NCBI RefSeq assembly: GCF_024297185.1
Contig: NZ_JANCTD010000007.1
Span: 1 to 64,000 of the forward strand
Source of the DNA: Lewinella sp. JB7
GTDB lineage: Bacteria > Bacteroidota > Bacteroidia > Chitinophagales > Saprospiraceae
Direction: 5' to 3'
DNA: 64,000 bases
Of the stretch, positions 31,050-39,756 are shown piece after piece. Below the pieces are notes generated by a model. That model was given only the letters and a program-made list of their open reading frames with translations, was not told the DNA's origin and made no database searches. Each line of letters starts with the position of its first letter. Within the stretch, counting starts at the first letter, position 1. The translations under genes were made by a program, and so were the position numbers.

Positions 31050-34000
31050 TTACTCACATCCCGTCGGAGGCGTATCGCTCAAGACCAGGTTCACCTTCGC
31101 CCCCGTTTCCATTACGGTGCCCGCCGCCGGCTCGGTGCGCTCGATGTAGGCTTCGTAGCGGTTCGTAAAGGTTCCGGAGACCGTACCGATCACCAGTTGG
31201 CTGCCGGTAATGGCGAATTCGGCGGTCCCGTACTGCTGGCAGCGATACTCGGGCAGGGTCACCTTTCCCCCCTTCCGCTGGGTGATTACGAAGTCGACGG
31301 TGCTCCCCATGGGCACCCGGACACCCTCGCGCAGGTCCTCGTCGGTGATCTTCCGATCGTCGTAGTAGAGGTACAGGATGGTCCCGTCTTCCTGCTTCGC
31401 GTCGAACTGCCGTTCGCGGACGCGGTAGCGAATGTTCTTCACCTTCAGCAGGCGCACGTACTGATTGTAGTCGTAGTTACCTACCAGTCCCGGAAGCTCC
31501 ACCTCGGGGGCATCCTCGCTGAGCACGGTCAGGTAAACGGTACGGTTGTTCTTCACCCGGCTGCCCACCCGGGGCTGTTGCTGCACGACCAGTCCGGGGC
31601 GTTTGGCGGGATCGAAGGCGCCGATGGTCACGTCGATGTTGAGGCCCTCCCGCTCGGCTACCTCCCGGGCCTCGTCGATCAGCATGCCTTCGAAGGTGGG
31701 GATGGCCATGCTTTCTCCGTGATTGGTGTAGAGGTTCAGCCCGGTACGCAGGAGCAGAAACAGGACCGTCAACAGGAGGAGGGCCGCCCCGATGTTCTTC
31801 AGCCATACCATGGCCGGAGAAGGTTCGGGCGGGTCCGCGGGAGCCGTGTAGGCGGGAGCGGTAGCGGCCACGGGTGCTTCCGTCACGGGTGGGGTGACCG
31901 CGGAGCGTTGTTGCCGCTCCTTGGCGAAGTCCAGAATAGCCGCGATAAACTGGTACGGCTGGTAACCCGCGATGGCTGCCTGGTGGAAAATGGCCGTGGC
32001 CGGGGTCATGCCGGGCAGGTTATTCACCTCGATCACCACCGTCTCGGCCCGGCCGTCCGCGAATATCCGGACGAAGGCATCGATGCGGCAGTAGCCCTCG
32101 ACGCCCAGCAGGCGGGCGGCCCGTTCCAGATCGGCCTTGACCTGTCCGGCGACGTGGTCGTAATCATATGCCCCAGAAGCCAGCCGGGCCGGCGTGAGGT
32201 TTTGCCCCTCCCCCGCCAGAAATTTCTCCTCCAGGCTGAGTACCTCTCCCCCCGCCAGGGCCTCGCTGGGCTCGAAGACTTCGTAGCGCAGCTCTCCGTC
32301 CGCACCGTAGTGGGTGAGCATTCCACCGGTAATCTCCAGGAATTTCTCGGCCCCGGCCGCGGTGATGGCCGCCTCGAAAAGAATGGACGACTTGCCCAGG
32401 GGCCATTCCTCCCCGGAACTAAGCTTCAGAACCTTGCGGGCCTGCCGTTCGCGGTTGCCGCCGGGCTGAAAGGTGAGCTGACAGTAAGCCACCAGTTCTT
32501 CCCGCCGGCGGATCAGCTTCACGGCCGAGCTACAGCCGTCGTCGACGGGCTTCGCGATGAGGGGGTAGCTGAACTTCTGCTCGACGCGATCGTAAAAGGC
32601 TTCGGCGTTGAGCAGGAAATCTTCCCGGCGCGCGAGCCACTGGTCGGTGACCGGCATGCCTCCCGCGCGGAGAACCTGCAGGGTCTCGTACTTGTCGATC
32701 GTGATGGCCGAGCTTTCGGGTCCCGAACCGTTATAGGGCAACCCGAGCCGGTCGAGTTTGCGCTGTACCTGACCGTCTTCTCCGGGCCGTCCGTGCAGGG
32801 CGATGAATACGGCGTCAGCCACCTCGGGCAGGCGCTCCAGGGGTAGATGAACGGGCTTGAAGACCACGTCGGGGTCGGCGTAGCGGTCCGTAATGGCGGC
32901 ACACGCGCGGCGGATGTCGGCAATGGCGAGGTGATCTTGGGCATCGGCGAGCTTGTCGCGGATGTCGTCGGCGTTGTCCTTCAGGAGGAGATTGACGGGC
33001 AGTTGGTACAGAACGAAGTCTTCCCCGTGCTGATCGTCGGTCACGGGATTCGTCAGAAAGACGGGCAGGGGTCGGTGGGCTTCGCTGGAGCTCAGCTTTT
33101 CGTATATGTTACGGCCGCTCTCCACGCTGATGTGCCGTTCGAAGCTCGTACCCCCGAGAAGCACTGCTACCCTTTCTTTAGCTCCCGCGCTCGCCCGCAT
33201 ATCATCCAACGCGCGATCCAGCAGCGCCATCAACTCGTCGGCTCCCCGTTCCTGCAGGCTGGTGCGGATGATGTAAGTTAAAAACTGGGAAGGGCTCAGG
33301 CCGATCTCGGCCGCCTGGTGGAAGAAGAACGACGAGGGCATCATGCCGCTGGTCGTATTGGGATCGTTGAGGTAGATGGTGCCGTCCGGCGTGTAGAAGC
33401 CGTCGATGCGCGCGTATACGGCGAAGCCGAGTTCGGTAAACAACCGCTCCGTCTCCCGGCGAATGTCGTCGATCGCGGTGGCCGGCAGGTCGATGGGCGT
33501 GACCTTGCGGCTGCGGCCCGGCAGGTACTTGCTGCGGTAATCGAAGAGTTCGCCGGCGAACTTGACGATTTCCGTGGGGGGCAGAGCCACGACCCCGCCG
33601 TCGGGCTTGCGGAGCACGATGGTCGAAAATTCCTTGCCGTCGATAAAGCCCTCCACGATGACCCGCTCCTCGTTCTGGTGCCCCTCCAGAATGACCAGGG
33701 GGGAGGCCTTCTTATCCTTTACCGCCCGTTCCAGGTACTCGTGCAGCTCGTCCGGAGTGTAGAGCGTCAGGCGGTGGTCACCGCGTATGGCGTCCATCGG
33801 AAAGGCGATCCCGTCACGCAGGTCGCTGACGTGGCGCACATATTCGAGGCGTTCGGCGGGACTGCGATCCGCATACTCCTGCAACAACAGGTTTTCGCGG
33901 AAGAAAGCGGCGCTGACGGCCCGCTCGAAACCGGCGAGCCCCTCCTCTTCCTTCAGTATGTGTACGCCGATGCTGCTGCCCTGCCGGGCGGGGCGTATGA

Positions 34001-34601
34001 CCATGGGCCAGCCGATGTCTTCCACCGACTGCTGATAAAAGGTATCGATCGGCGTCGTCCCGAAGGCCTCCCGCTCGATCACCAGGATCGGCGGCGAGGG
34101 ATAGCCGGCGGCGGCCATCAGTTCCTTCTGTAGGGCCTTATCCATACCGATTTCACTGGCCCGGACCCCGCTACCCGTATAGGGGATACCGGCGTACTCC
34201 AGTTCACGCTGTAGTTGACCGTCTTCTCCGTACTCTCCGTGCAGGGCCAGAAAAGCCAGGTCGATCAGCTCGGGCAGTTCTTCCCGGCGGATGCGGCGAC
34301 CGACGTGGTCGCCCGCTTCGTTGATGGCCAGTTCGTCCAGCGGTCCCAGACTCTCCTGGTACACCTGGAAGCCGTGGGCGCTAGCGGGAGCGAGGGAGAC
34401 GGGCGGGAAGAAATCGCGAATACTGCCCCGGTAGAGGTACTGCCAGTCGAGTAAATGCCAGCGGCGGAAGCTATCGACGAATATGGGTACCGGCTCGAAG
34501 AGGGATTTGTCGAGGTTATCGTACACCGTACGCCCCCCCGCAAAAGAGATTTCGCGTTCCCGGGAAGGGCCGCCAAAAAAGATTCCTACTTTGATACTCA
34601 T
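31050..34601 (-). CDS. Tandem D-Ala-D-Ala ligase modules fused to membrane helix and PASTA domains
   Basis: 1183 aa. Module 1 (~1-455): VGIFFGGPSREREISFAGGR, ALHGEYGEDGQLQRELE, VIRPARQGSSIGVH, but the metal motif is DPNTTSGMMPSS rather than ExNTxPGMT. Module 2 (~475-895): VAVLLGGTSFERHISVESGR, LHGRPGEDGQVQRKL, canonical VIEVNNLPGMTPAT. Then a Pro/Ala linker, one membrane helix (~935-951), and three PASTA-like repeats (~965-1183). Normal Ddl is ~300-360 aa and makes D-Ala-D-Ala for peptidoglycan. This places ligases in the cytoplasm tethered to PASTA domains that would bind peptidoglycan or muropeptides outside. Module 1 may be degenerate or have another substrate. Confidence 0.88.
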   Translation of the reverse strand: MSIKVGIFFGGPSREREISFAGGRTVYDNLDKSLFEPVPIFVDSFRRWHLLDWQYLYRGSIRDFFPPVSLAPASAHGFQVYQESLGPLDELAINEAGDHVGRRIRREELPELIDLAFLALHGEYGEDGQLQRELEYAGIPYTGSGVRASEIGMDKALQKELMAAAGYPSPPILVIEREAFGTTPIDTFYQQSVEDIGWPMVIRPARQGSSIGVHILKEEEGLAGFERAVSAAFFRENLLLQEYADRSPAERLEYVRHVSDLRDGIAFPMDAIRGDHRLTLYTPDELHEYLERAVKDKKASPLVILEGHQNEERVIVEGFIDGKEFSTIVLRKPDGGVVALPPTEIVKFAGELFDYRSKYLPGRSRKVTPIDLPATAIDDIRRETERLFTELGFAVYARIDGFYTPDGTIYLNDPNTTSGMMPSSFFFHQAAEIGLSPSQFLTYIIRTSLQERGADELMALLDRALDDMRASAGAKERVAVLLGGTSFERHISVESGRNIYEKLSSSEAHRPLPVFLTNPVTDDQHGEDFVLYQLPVNLLLKDNADDIRDKLADAQDHLAIADIRRACAAITDRYADPDVVFKPVHLPLERLPEVADAVFIALHGRPGEDGQVQRKLDRLGLPYNGSGPESSAITIDKYETLQVLRAGGMPVTDQWLARREDFLLNAEAFYDRVEQKFSYPLIAKPVDDGCSSAVKLIRRREELVAYCQLTFQPGGNRERQARKVLKLSSGEEWPLGKSSILFEAAITAAGAEKFLEITGGMLTHYGADGELRYEVFEPSEALAGGEVLSLEEKFLAGEGQNLTPARLASGAYDYDHVAGQVKADLERAARLLGVEGYCRIDAFVRIFADGRAETVVIEVNNLPGMTPATAIFHQAAIAGYQPYQFIAAILDFAKERQQRSAVTPPVTEAPVAATAPAYTAPADPPEPSPAMVWLKNIGAALLLLTVLFLLLRTGLNLYTNHGESMAIPTFEGMLIDEAREVAEREGLNIDVTIGAFDPAKRPGLVVQQQPRVGSRVKNNRTVYLTVLSEDAPEVELPGLVGNYDYNQYVRLLKVKNIRYRVRERQFDAKQEDGTILYLYYDDRKITDEDLREGVRVPMGSTVDFVITQRKGGKVTLPEYRCQQYGTAEFAITGSQLVIGTVSGTFTNRYEAYIERTEPAAGTVMETGAKVNLVLSDTPPTGCE

Positions 34602-34687
34602 ACGCTGGTTTGAACGATGGCCCGCCGGGGTGCCGTACGAGCGGCGAAGTTAAAGCAAATCTACGGGTGCTCCCCGCCGGCTCCGCC

Positions 34688-35113
34688 TCAGCGCAATACC
34701 ACCGCGGGAAGGCCCGCCCGGGGATCGTACACGAAGCTCATTTCCGCAAATCGGGGGCGGCGGAACCAGCTGCGCAACGGACGGCTGAGTGCCCAGGGTT
34801 CGGCGGGCAACCCGAGAAAATTGGTGTCGAGCTCCCCGTTGTCGTTCAAGTCGTGGAAAACGGCAATGGCGTAGGCCTTGCCCGGCACCAGCCCCTCAAT
34901 GCGTACGTGCTCGCAGCCGGTGGCGGTGACCCGGTGACTGACCAGGCGGGCCTTGTCCCGGTCAAGAAAATCGTCCTCGGACTCATAAATCCCTACCCAT
35001 AGCGTACCTGCGGCCTCGCGTACGTTGTCTACGTTAAGCACCGGCACGGTACCCCCGCCCCCCGCCGAAGCGGTGGAAAGAGCGAGGAGTAGGATGAATA
35101 TCGGAGGAGGCAT
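34688..35113 (-). CDS. DUF2141 secreted protein
   Basis: 141 aa. A signal peptide (MPPPIFILLLALSTASAGG) is followed by the DUF2141 domain: TLWVGIYESEDDFLDRD, VRIEGLVPGKAYAIAVFHDLNDNGELDTNFLGLPAEPWALS. The HDxNxNGxLDxNxxGxPxE block is the diagnostic part. The fold is beta-sandwich and the protein is predicted to be periplasmic; function is unknown. It lies between the degP-like gene and the Ddl fusion on the same strand, with gaps of about 85 bp on each side. Confidence 0.9.
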   Translation of the reverse strand: MPPPIFILLLALSTASAGGGGTVPVLNVDNVREAAGTLWVGIYESEDDFLDRDKARLVSHRVTATGCEHVRIEGLVPGKAYAIAVFHDLNDNGELDTNFLGLPAEPWALSRPLRSWFRRPRFAEMSFVYDPRAGLPAVVLR

Positions 35114-35144
35114 ACCGTAAAAACCGCCGGGCGGGTATAATGTG

Positions 35145-35178
35145 TGCGGGGCATCCCCCTTCCGAGAGATGCCCCGCA
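35145..35178 (-). terminator. Hairpin after the DegP-like gene
   Basis: tgcggggcatc (35145-35155) is exactly complementary to gatgccccgca (35168-35178), an 11-bp GC-rich stem, 24 bp after the protease stop on the minus strand. No T-tract follows, so it may act as a terminator or as a 3'-end stabiliser. Confidence 0.5.
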
Positions 35179-35201
35179 GCGAAAAGCCGGTTATCCGTCG
35201 T

Positions 35202-36704
35202 CTACTTGACGATGGCGTACTTATAGGTTTCGGACGGATTATCGGGGTATACTCCCTCGATGGTAATCACGTCCTTGTTGGTATCGAGGAGTTTCTTCAG
35301 TTGGTCGACGCCGGTTACTTTGCGGCCGTCCACTTTGGTCAGGATGAAGCCGGGGCGCACCCGGGTTTGCTGAGTAAGCAACCCATTGCCGAGGCTGTTA
35401 ACCACCACGCCGCCGTCCAGACCGAGCTGAGCGGCCGTATCGTCGTTCAGTTCCTCGAATTCGGCACCCAGGGCGGTGTACTCGGTGGGCTGGTCCTCGA
35501 CCCGCACGACGCCGGTCGTACCGTTCGAATTCTTCAGCTCGGCGGTCAGGTCGCGTTCCTTTCCGTCGCGCTCGACGGTCAGGACTACCTTGTCTCCCGG
35601 ACGGTGACGGCCCAGTTGCTCCAGCAGGTCGCTGCTACGGAGGGTAGGTACGCCGTCTACGCTCAGAATGATATCGCCCTCCTTGACGCCCGCTTCCTGG
35701 GCGGCGCTACCGTCCATTACCTGCGCTACGTAAACGCCGTCGTTGCGGTCGATGTCGTCGCGGTCGGTGAGGGTATTCACTTGCTGAATGCGGGCACCGA
35801 GCAGACCGCGCTGTACTACGCCGAATTCCCGCAGGTCTTCGGCGACCTTCTTCACGATGGCCGAGGGAACCGCAAAGCTGTAGCCGGCAAACACCCCGGT
35901 GGGGCTACTGATGGCCGTGTTGATGCCGATCAGGTCGCCGTTCTGATTCACGAGGGCACCGCCGCTGTTGCCGGGATTGACCACGGCGTCGGTCTGAATG
36001 AAGGACTCGATCGCCAGGTCACCGCCGCTGCGGCGCACGATATCGATGCTGCGGCCCTTGGCCGATACGATTCCAGCCGTGACGGTGCTGGTGAGGCTGA
36101 AGGGGTTACCGACGGCCACCACCCACTGCCCGACCTTTACTTCGTCGCTGTTGCCGAAGGCGATCGGGGTTAGGCCGGTCTCTTCGATCTTGATCAGAGC
36201 GATGTCGGTGGTCGGGTCGGTGCCGATCACCTTGGCCGTGTAGGTGCGCTCATCGTTGAGGACGACCTCCAGGGTCTCGGCATCGGCTACGACGTGGTTG
36301 TTGGAAACGATGTAACCGTCACTGCTGATGATGACGCCCGATCCGGAACCCTGTTGCAGGGGCATCTCGCCGTCGCCGTCGCCCCGCCCGGGATTTCCAA
36401 AGAGGTCGCGCAGAGCGTCCGGCAGCTGGTTACCGAAGGGCGAACCGCCGCCCCGGGACGCGTAATCCGCCCGCTTACTGGCCTTGATGTGGACCACGGC
36501 GGGTAGCGCGCGCTCAGAGGCTACCACGAAACCGTCGGTGGGGGCCGGCACGACGCGCGGAGCGTTCGTGAAGTTGGTGTAGGTGGCGGGGCTACCGGGA
36601 ACTTCGACGTATTTCGTCTTACCCCAGCCCAGATAGTTAGCGCCGCCCAGGGCGATAAGGCCACCCAGTACCGCGACGAATACGATTAGCAGTAATTTTT
36701 TCAT
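35202..36704 (-). CDS. DegP/DegQ-type periplasmic serine protease with two PDZ domains
   Basis: 500 aa. An N-terminal membrane/signal helix (KLLLIVFVAVLGGLIALGG) leads to a trypsin-like domain with the catalytic triad His137 (SNNHVVADA), Asp167 (TTDIALIKIE) and Ser247 (NPGNSGGAL). Two PDZ domains follow (~300-385 and ~405-495; LGARIQQVN ... VKEGDIILSVDG, and LGAEFEEL ... ILTKVDGRKV). The layout is that of HtrA/DegP chaperone-proteases, which refold or degrade damaged envelope proteins. It is downstream of clpB but separated by a terminator. Confidence 0.94.
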   Translation of the reverse strand: MKKLLLIVFVAVLGGLIALGGANYLGWGKTKYVEVPGSPATYTNFTNAPRVVPAPTDGFVVASERALPAVVHIKASKRADYASRGGGSPFGNQLPDALRDLFGNPGRGDGDGEMPLQQGSGSGVIISSDGYIVSNNHVVADAETLEVVLNDERTYTAKVIGTDPTTDIALIKIEETGLTPIAFGNSDEVKVGQWVVAVGNPFSLTSTVTAGIVSAKGRSIDIVRRSGGDLAIESFIQTDAVVNPGNSGGALVNQNGDLIGINTAISSPTGVFAGYSFAVPSAIVKKVAEDLREFGVVQRGLLGARIQQVNTLTDRDDIDRNDGVYVAQVMDGSAAQEAGVKEGDIILSVDGVPTLRSSDLLEQLGRHRPGDKVVLTVERDGKERDLTAELKNSNGTTGVVRVEDQPTEYTALGAEFEELNDDTAAQLGLDGGVVVNSLGNGLLTQQTRVRPGFILTKVDGRKVTGVDQLKKLLDTNKDVITIEGVYPDNPSETYKYAIVK

Positions 36705-36761
36705 GTTGACGGTTCAGTTTATTCTAACGACTCGGTAGATCATGGTATAAAACCCGGAAAG

Positions 36762-36806
36762 AAGACCATTCAACCTTCCTATTAGTTGGTAAGGTCGAAT
36801 GGTCTT
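36762..36806 (-). terminator. Hairpin terminator after clpB
   Basis: aagaccattcaacctt (36762-36777) pairs with aaggtcgaatggtctt (36791-36806) over 16 positions with a single mismatch that can wobble in RNA, loop 13 bases. It lies 8 bp after the clpB stop on the minus strand and is followed by TTCTTTCC on that strand. A terminator is the most likely role; it separates clpB from the protease gene. Confidence 0.65.
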
Positions 36807-36814
36807 AACAAAAT

Positions 36815-39472
36815 TTAACCCGCGGTGGATTCGGTCGGAGCGGCGATCCCCGGTCCGGCGACCGTACGCTCGCCCTGCCGGGCCTGCCGGAAGACGACCA
36901 CGTCGCCGAAGACGTCCAGCACGATCTGACTGCCGGGCTTCACGTCGCCGCCCAGCATCTGCTTCGACAGCTGGCGCAGGACCCGCTTCTTGATCACCCG
37001 CTTGAGCGGACGGGCCCCGAACTCGGGATTGTAGCCCTCGGCGGCCAACCAGTCCATGGCCTCCGGAGCCACGGTAAGGGTGATTTCCTGTTCGGCCAGC
37101 ATCCGCTTCACTTCGTCGAGTTGCAGCTCCACGATCTGGCGAATGTCGCCGCGGCTCAGCGGACGGAACATGACCACGTCGTCGATCCGGTTCAGAAACT
37201 CGGGACGCACGGTCTGCTTGAGGACGTTGAAGAGGGTTTCCTTGGTTTCCTCGATGATGTCCTCCTCGTTACCGCCGTCGATCTGGGAGAACTTCTCCCG
37301 GATGATGTCCGAACCGATGTTAGAGGTCATGATGATGATCGTATTCTTGAAATTGGCCACCCGACCCTTGTTGTCGGTTAACCGGCCGTCGTCAAGCACC
37401 TGCAGCAGGATATTGAATACGTCCGGATGCGCCTTCTCGATCTCGTCGAGCAACACCACGCTATAGGGCTTGCGGCGGACGGCCTCGGTCAGCTGACCGC
37501 CCTCGTCGTAACCGACGTATCCGGGAGGGGCACCCACCAGCCGGCTCACGGCGTGGCGTTCCTGGTACTCACTCATATCGATGCGCGTCATCATGTCGGC
37601 ATCGTTGAAGAGGTAGTCGGCCAGGGCCTTGGCCAGCTCGGTCTTACCCACTCCCGTAGTTCCCAGGAAGAGGAAGGAGCCGATCGGACGATCCTGGTTA
37701 CTCAGTCCGGTACGGTTCAGGCGGATCGAGTCGGCGACGGCCTCGACGGCCTCGTCCTGTCCCACCACCCTTCCGTGCAGGGCCTCCTCGAGTTTTAGCA
37801 GCTTCTCCCGCTCGCTTTCGAGCATGCGGGTGACGGGGATGCCGGTCCAGCGGGCGACGATCTCGGCGATGTCTTCACTGTCCACCTCCTCCTTCACCAG
37901 CATCTTGGCGTTGGACTGCATATCGATGAGGCGCTGATTGAATTCCTTCAATTCGGCCTCCGCGGCGGGGATCTGGCCGTAGCGGATCTCGGCCACCTGG
38001 GAATACTCCCCGGACCGCTCCAGGCGCATGGCTTCGTTCTTCAGCTCGTCGATGCGTTGCTTGGCCTGCTGGATGCCCAGCACCACTTCCCGCTCGCTTT
38101 CCCACTGGGCGCGCAGTTCGTTGCGGCGCTCCTCGAGGTTCGCGAGGTCCTGGTTGATGCGCTCGATCTTCGTCTGGTCGTTTTCCCGCTTCACGGCCTC
38201 CCGCTCGATCTCGAGTTGCCGGATACGGCGTTCGATCTCGTCGAGTTCCTCGGGCATGGAGTTCATTTCCAGGCGCAACCGGGCGGCGGCCTCGTCGATC
38301 AGGTCGATGGCCTTATCGGGCAGGAAGCGGTCGGTGATGTACCGTTCGGAGAGCTGCACGGCGGCCACGACGGCCTCATCCAGGATATTGATCTTATGGT
38401 GCGTCTCGTAGCGCTCTTTTAGTCCGCGCAGGATGCTGATCGCGTCCTCTTCGGAGGGCTCGTCGACGGTGACCTGCTGAAAGCGACGTTCGAGGGCCTT
38501 ATCGGTTTCGAAGTACTTCTGGTACTCGGCCAGGGTGGTGGCCCCGATGGCGCGGAGCTCTCCGCGGGCCAGGGCGGGCTTCAGGATATTGGCGGCATCC
38601 ATGGCCCCCTGCCCCTTTCCGGCGCCTACGAGGGTGTGGATCTCATCGATAAACAGGAAGATCTGACCGTCGGCCTGGGTGACCTCGTTGATCACGCCCT
38701 TCAGCCGTTCTTCGAATTCGCCCTGGTACTTGGCCCCGGCGATGAGGGCGCCCATATCGAGGCTGTAAATGTCCTTTTCCCGCAGGTCTTCGGGCACGTC
38801 GCCGTTGACGATGCGGTGGGCGAGACCCTCCACGATGGCGGTTTTACCCACACCGGGTTCTCCGATGAGAATGGGGTTGTTCTTACTCCGGCGGGCCAGA
38901 ATGTGGAGTACCCGACGAATCTCCTCGTCACGGCCGATCACCGGGTCGAGCTTGCCCTCCCGGGCGCGCTCGTTGAGGTTAATGGCGTACTTCTCCAGGG
39001 AATTATAGGCGTTCTCGGCGCTGTTGGACGTGACCCGCTTACCTCCACGAAGTTCTTCGATGGCGAGTTTAAGTTCCTTGGCGCGCACCCCGGCATCTTT
39101 AAGTACCTGTCCGGCGGGATCGTTGATCTTCAGACCGGCAAGCCACAGATGTTCCAGGGAGACGTATTCATCGTTCATTTCCTTGGCCACGACGTTAGCT
39201 TGCTGTACCAACTCAACACCACTACGACTCAGCACTTGCTGAGCACCCGTAACCTTGGGTACGCCGGCCACGATGCTGTCGATGGCGGATTTGATGGCGT
39301 TAAGATTTACCCCCAGCTTCTTAAACAGAAAGGGCGTGACGCTCTCGTCCACCTCGAAAATAGCCTTAAAAATATGGCCGGGATCAATCGCCTGTTGTTG
39401 GTTGCCGACCGCGATTTCACTAGCCCGCTGGAGCACTTCCTGGCTCTTAATGGTGAAATTATTGAAGTTCAT
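36815..39472 (-). CDS. clpB: ATP-dependent disaggregase ClpB
   Basis: 885 aa. An N domain (~1-145; the repeated ILKxxGV-type halves) precedes NBD1 with Walker A GEPGVGKT at ~204-211 and [12 protein letters not shown]. The coiled-coil middle domain (~400-525; repeated [16 protein letters not shown]-type heptads) distinguishes ClpB from ClpA/C. NBD2 has [38 protein letters not shown] and arginine-finger sequence. ClpB works with DnaK to rescue aggregated proteins in the cytosol. The start ATG is at 39470-39472. No heat-shock operator is recognisable upstream. Confidence 0.97.
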   Translation of the reverse strand: MNFNNFTIKSQEVLQRASEIAVGNQQQAIDPGHIFKAIFEVDESVTPFLFKKLGVNLNAIKSAIDSIVAGVPKVTGAQQVLSRSGVELVQQANVVAKEMNDEYVSLEHLWLAGLKINDPAGQVLKDAGVRAKELKLAIEELRGGKRVTSNSAENAYNSLEKYAINLNERAREGKLDPVIGRDEEIRRVLHILARRSKNNPILIGEPGVGKTAIVEGLAHRIVNGDVPEDLREKDIYSLDMGALIAGAKYQGEFEERLKGVINEVTQADGQIFLFIDEIHTLVGAGKGQGAMDAANILKPALARGELRAIGATTLAEYQKYFETDKALERRFQQVTVDEPSEEDAISILRGLKERYETHHKINILDEAVVAAVQLSERYITDRFLPDKAIDLIDEAAARLRLEMNSMPEELDEIERRIRQLEIEREAVKRENDQTKIERINQDLANLEERRNELRAQWESEREVVLGIQQAKQRIDELKNEAMRLERSGEYSQVAEIRYGQIPAAEAELKEFNQRLIDMQSNAKMLVKEEVDSEDIAEIVARWTGIPVTRMLESEREKLLKLEEALHGRVVGQDEAVEAVADSIRLNRTGLSNQDRPIGSFLFLGTTGVGKTELAKALADYLFNDADMMTRIDMSEYQERHAVSRLVGAPPGYVGYDEGGQLTEAVRRKPYSVVLLDEIEKAHPDVFNILLQVLDDGRLTDNKGRVANFKNTIIIMTSNIGSDIIREKFSQIDGGNEEDIIEETKETLFNVLKQTVRPEFLNRIDDVVMFRPLSRGDIRQIVELQLDEVKRMLAEQEITLTVAPEAMDWLAAEGYNPEFGARPLKRVIKKRVLRQLSKQMLGGDVKPGSQIVLDVFGDVVVFRQARQGERTVAGPGIAAPTESTAG

Positions 39473-39756
39473 AGATCTTATAATTGGTAGTCGTCGTACC
39501 CGAGCAGGCCGGCGACCATCGTTTTAAAATTAAACGCCGACCGGGGAAGCGGGTGTTCGATTTTCCGGATAACCCCGTCGCGCATATCCAATTAGGCAAA
39601 CAGCAGACCCAATGAAAGCGTCGGAATATTTGTCAGGTGTTTTCGCGGCTAATGCGCCATATTTTCAGGCGTAAATGGGGGGCGGCGGCGCGCGGGAGCC
39701 ACCATCGCAGGTAAGAGCTTTCCGACCCGGTAATCGTCCGCCAGACCAATCCCTTC

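Noticed and set aside
31197-32846. 549-aa plus-strand frame
   Set aside because: Exactly antisense to the Ddl-PASTA gene, with no conserved domain; GC-rich coding DNA produces such long antisense frames.
35145-35178. Riboswitch upstream of DUF2141
   Set aside because: The structure is a simple stem downstream of the protease, not in a 5' leader of the minus-strand gene.
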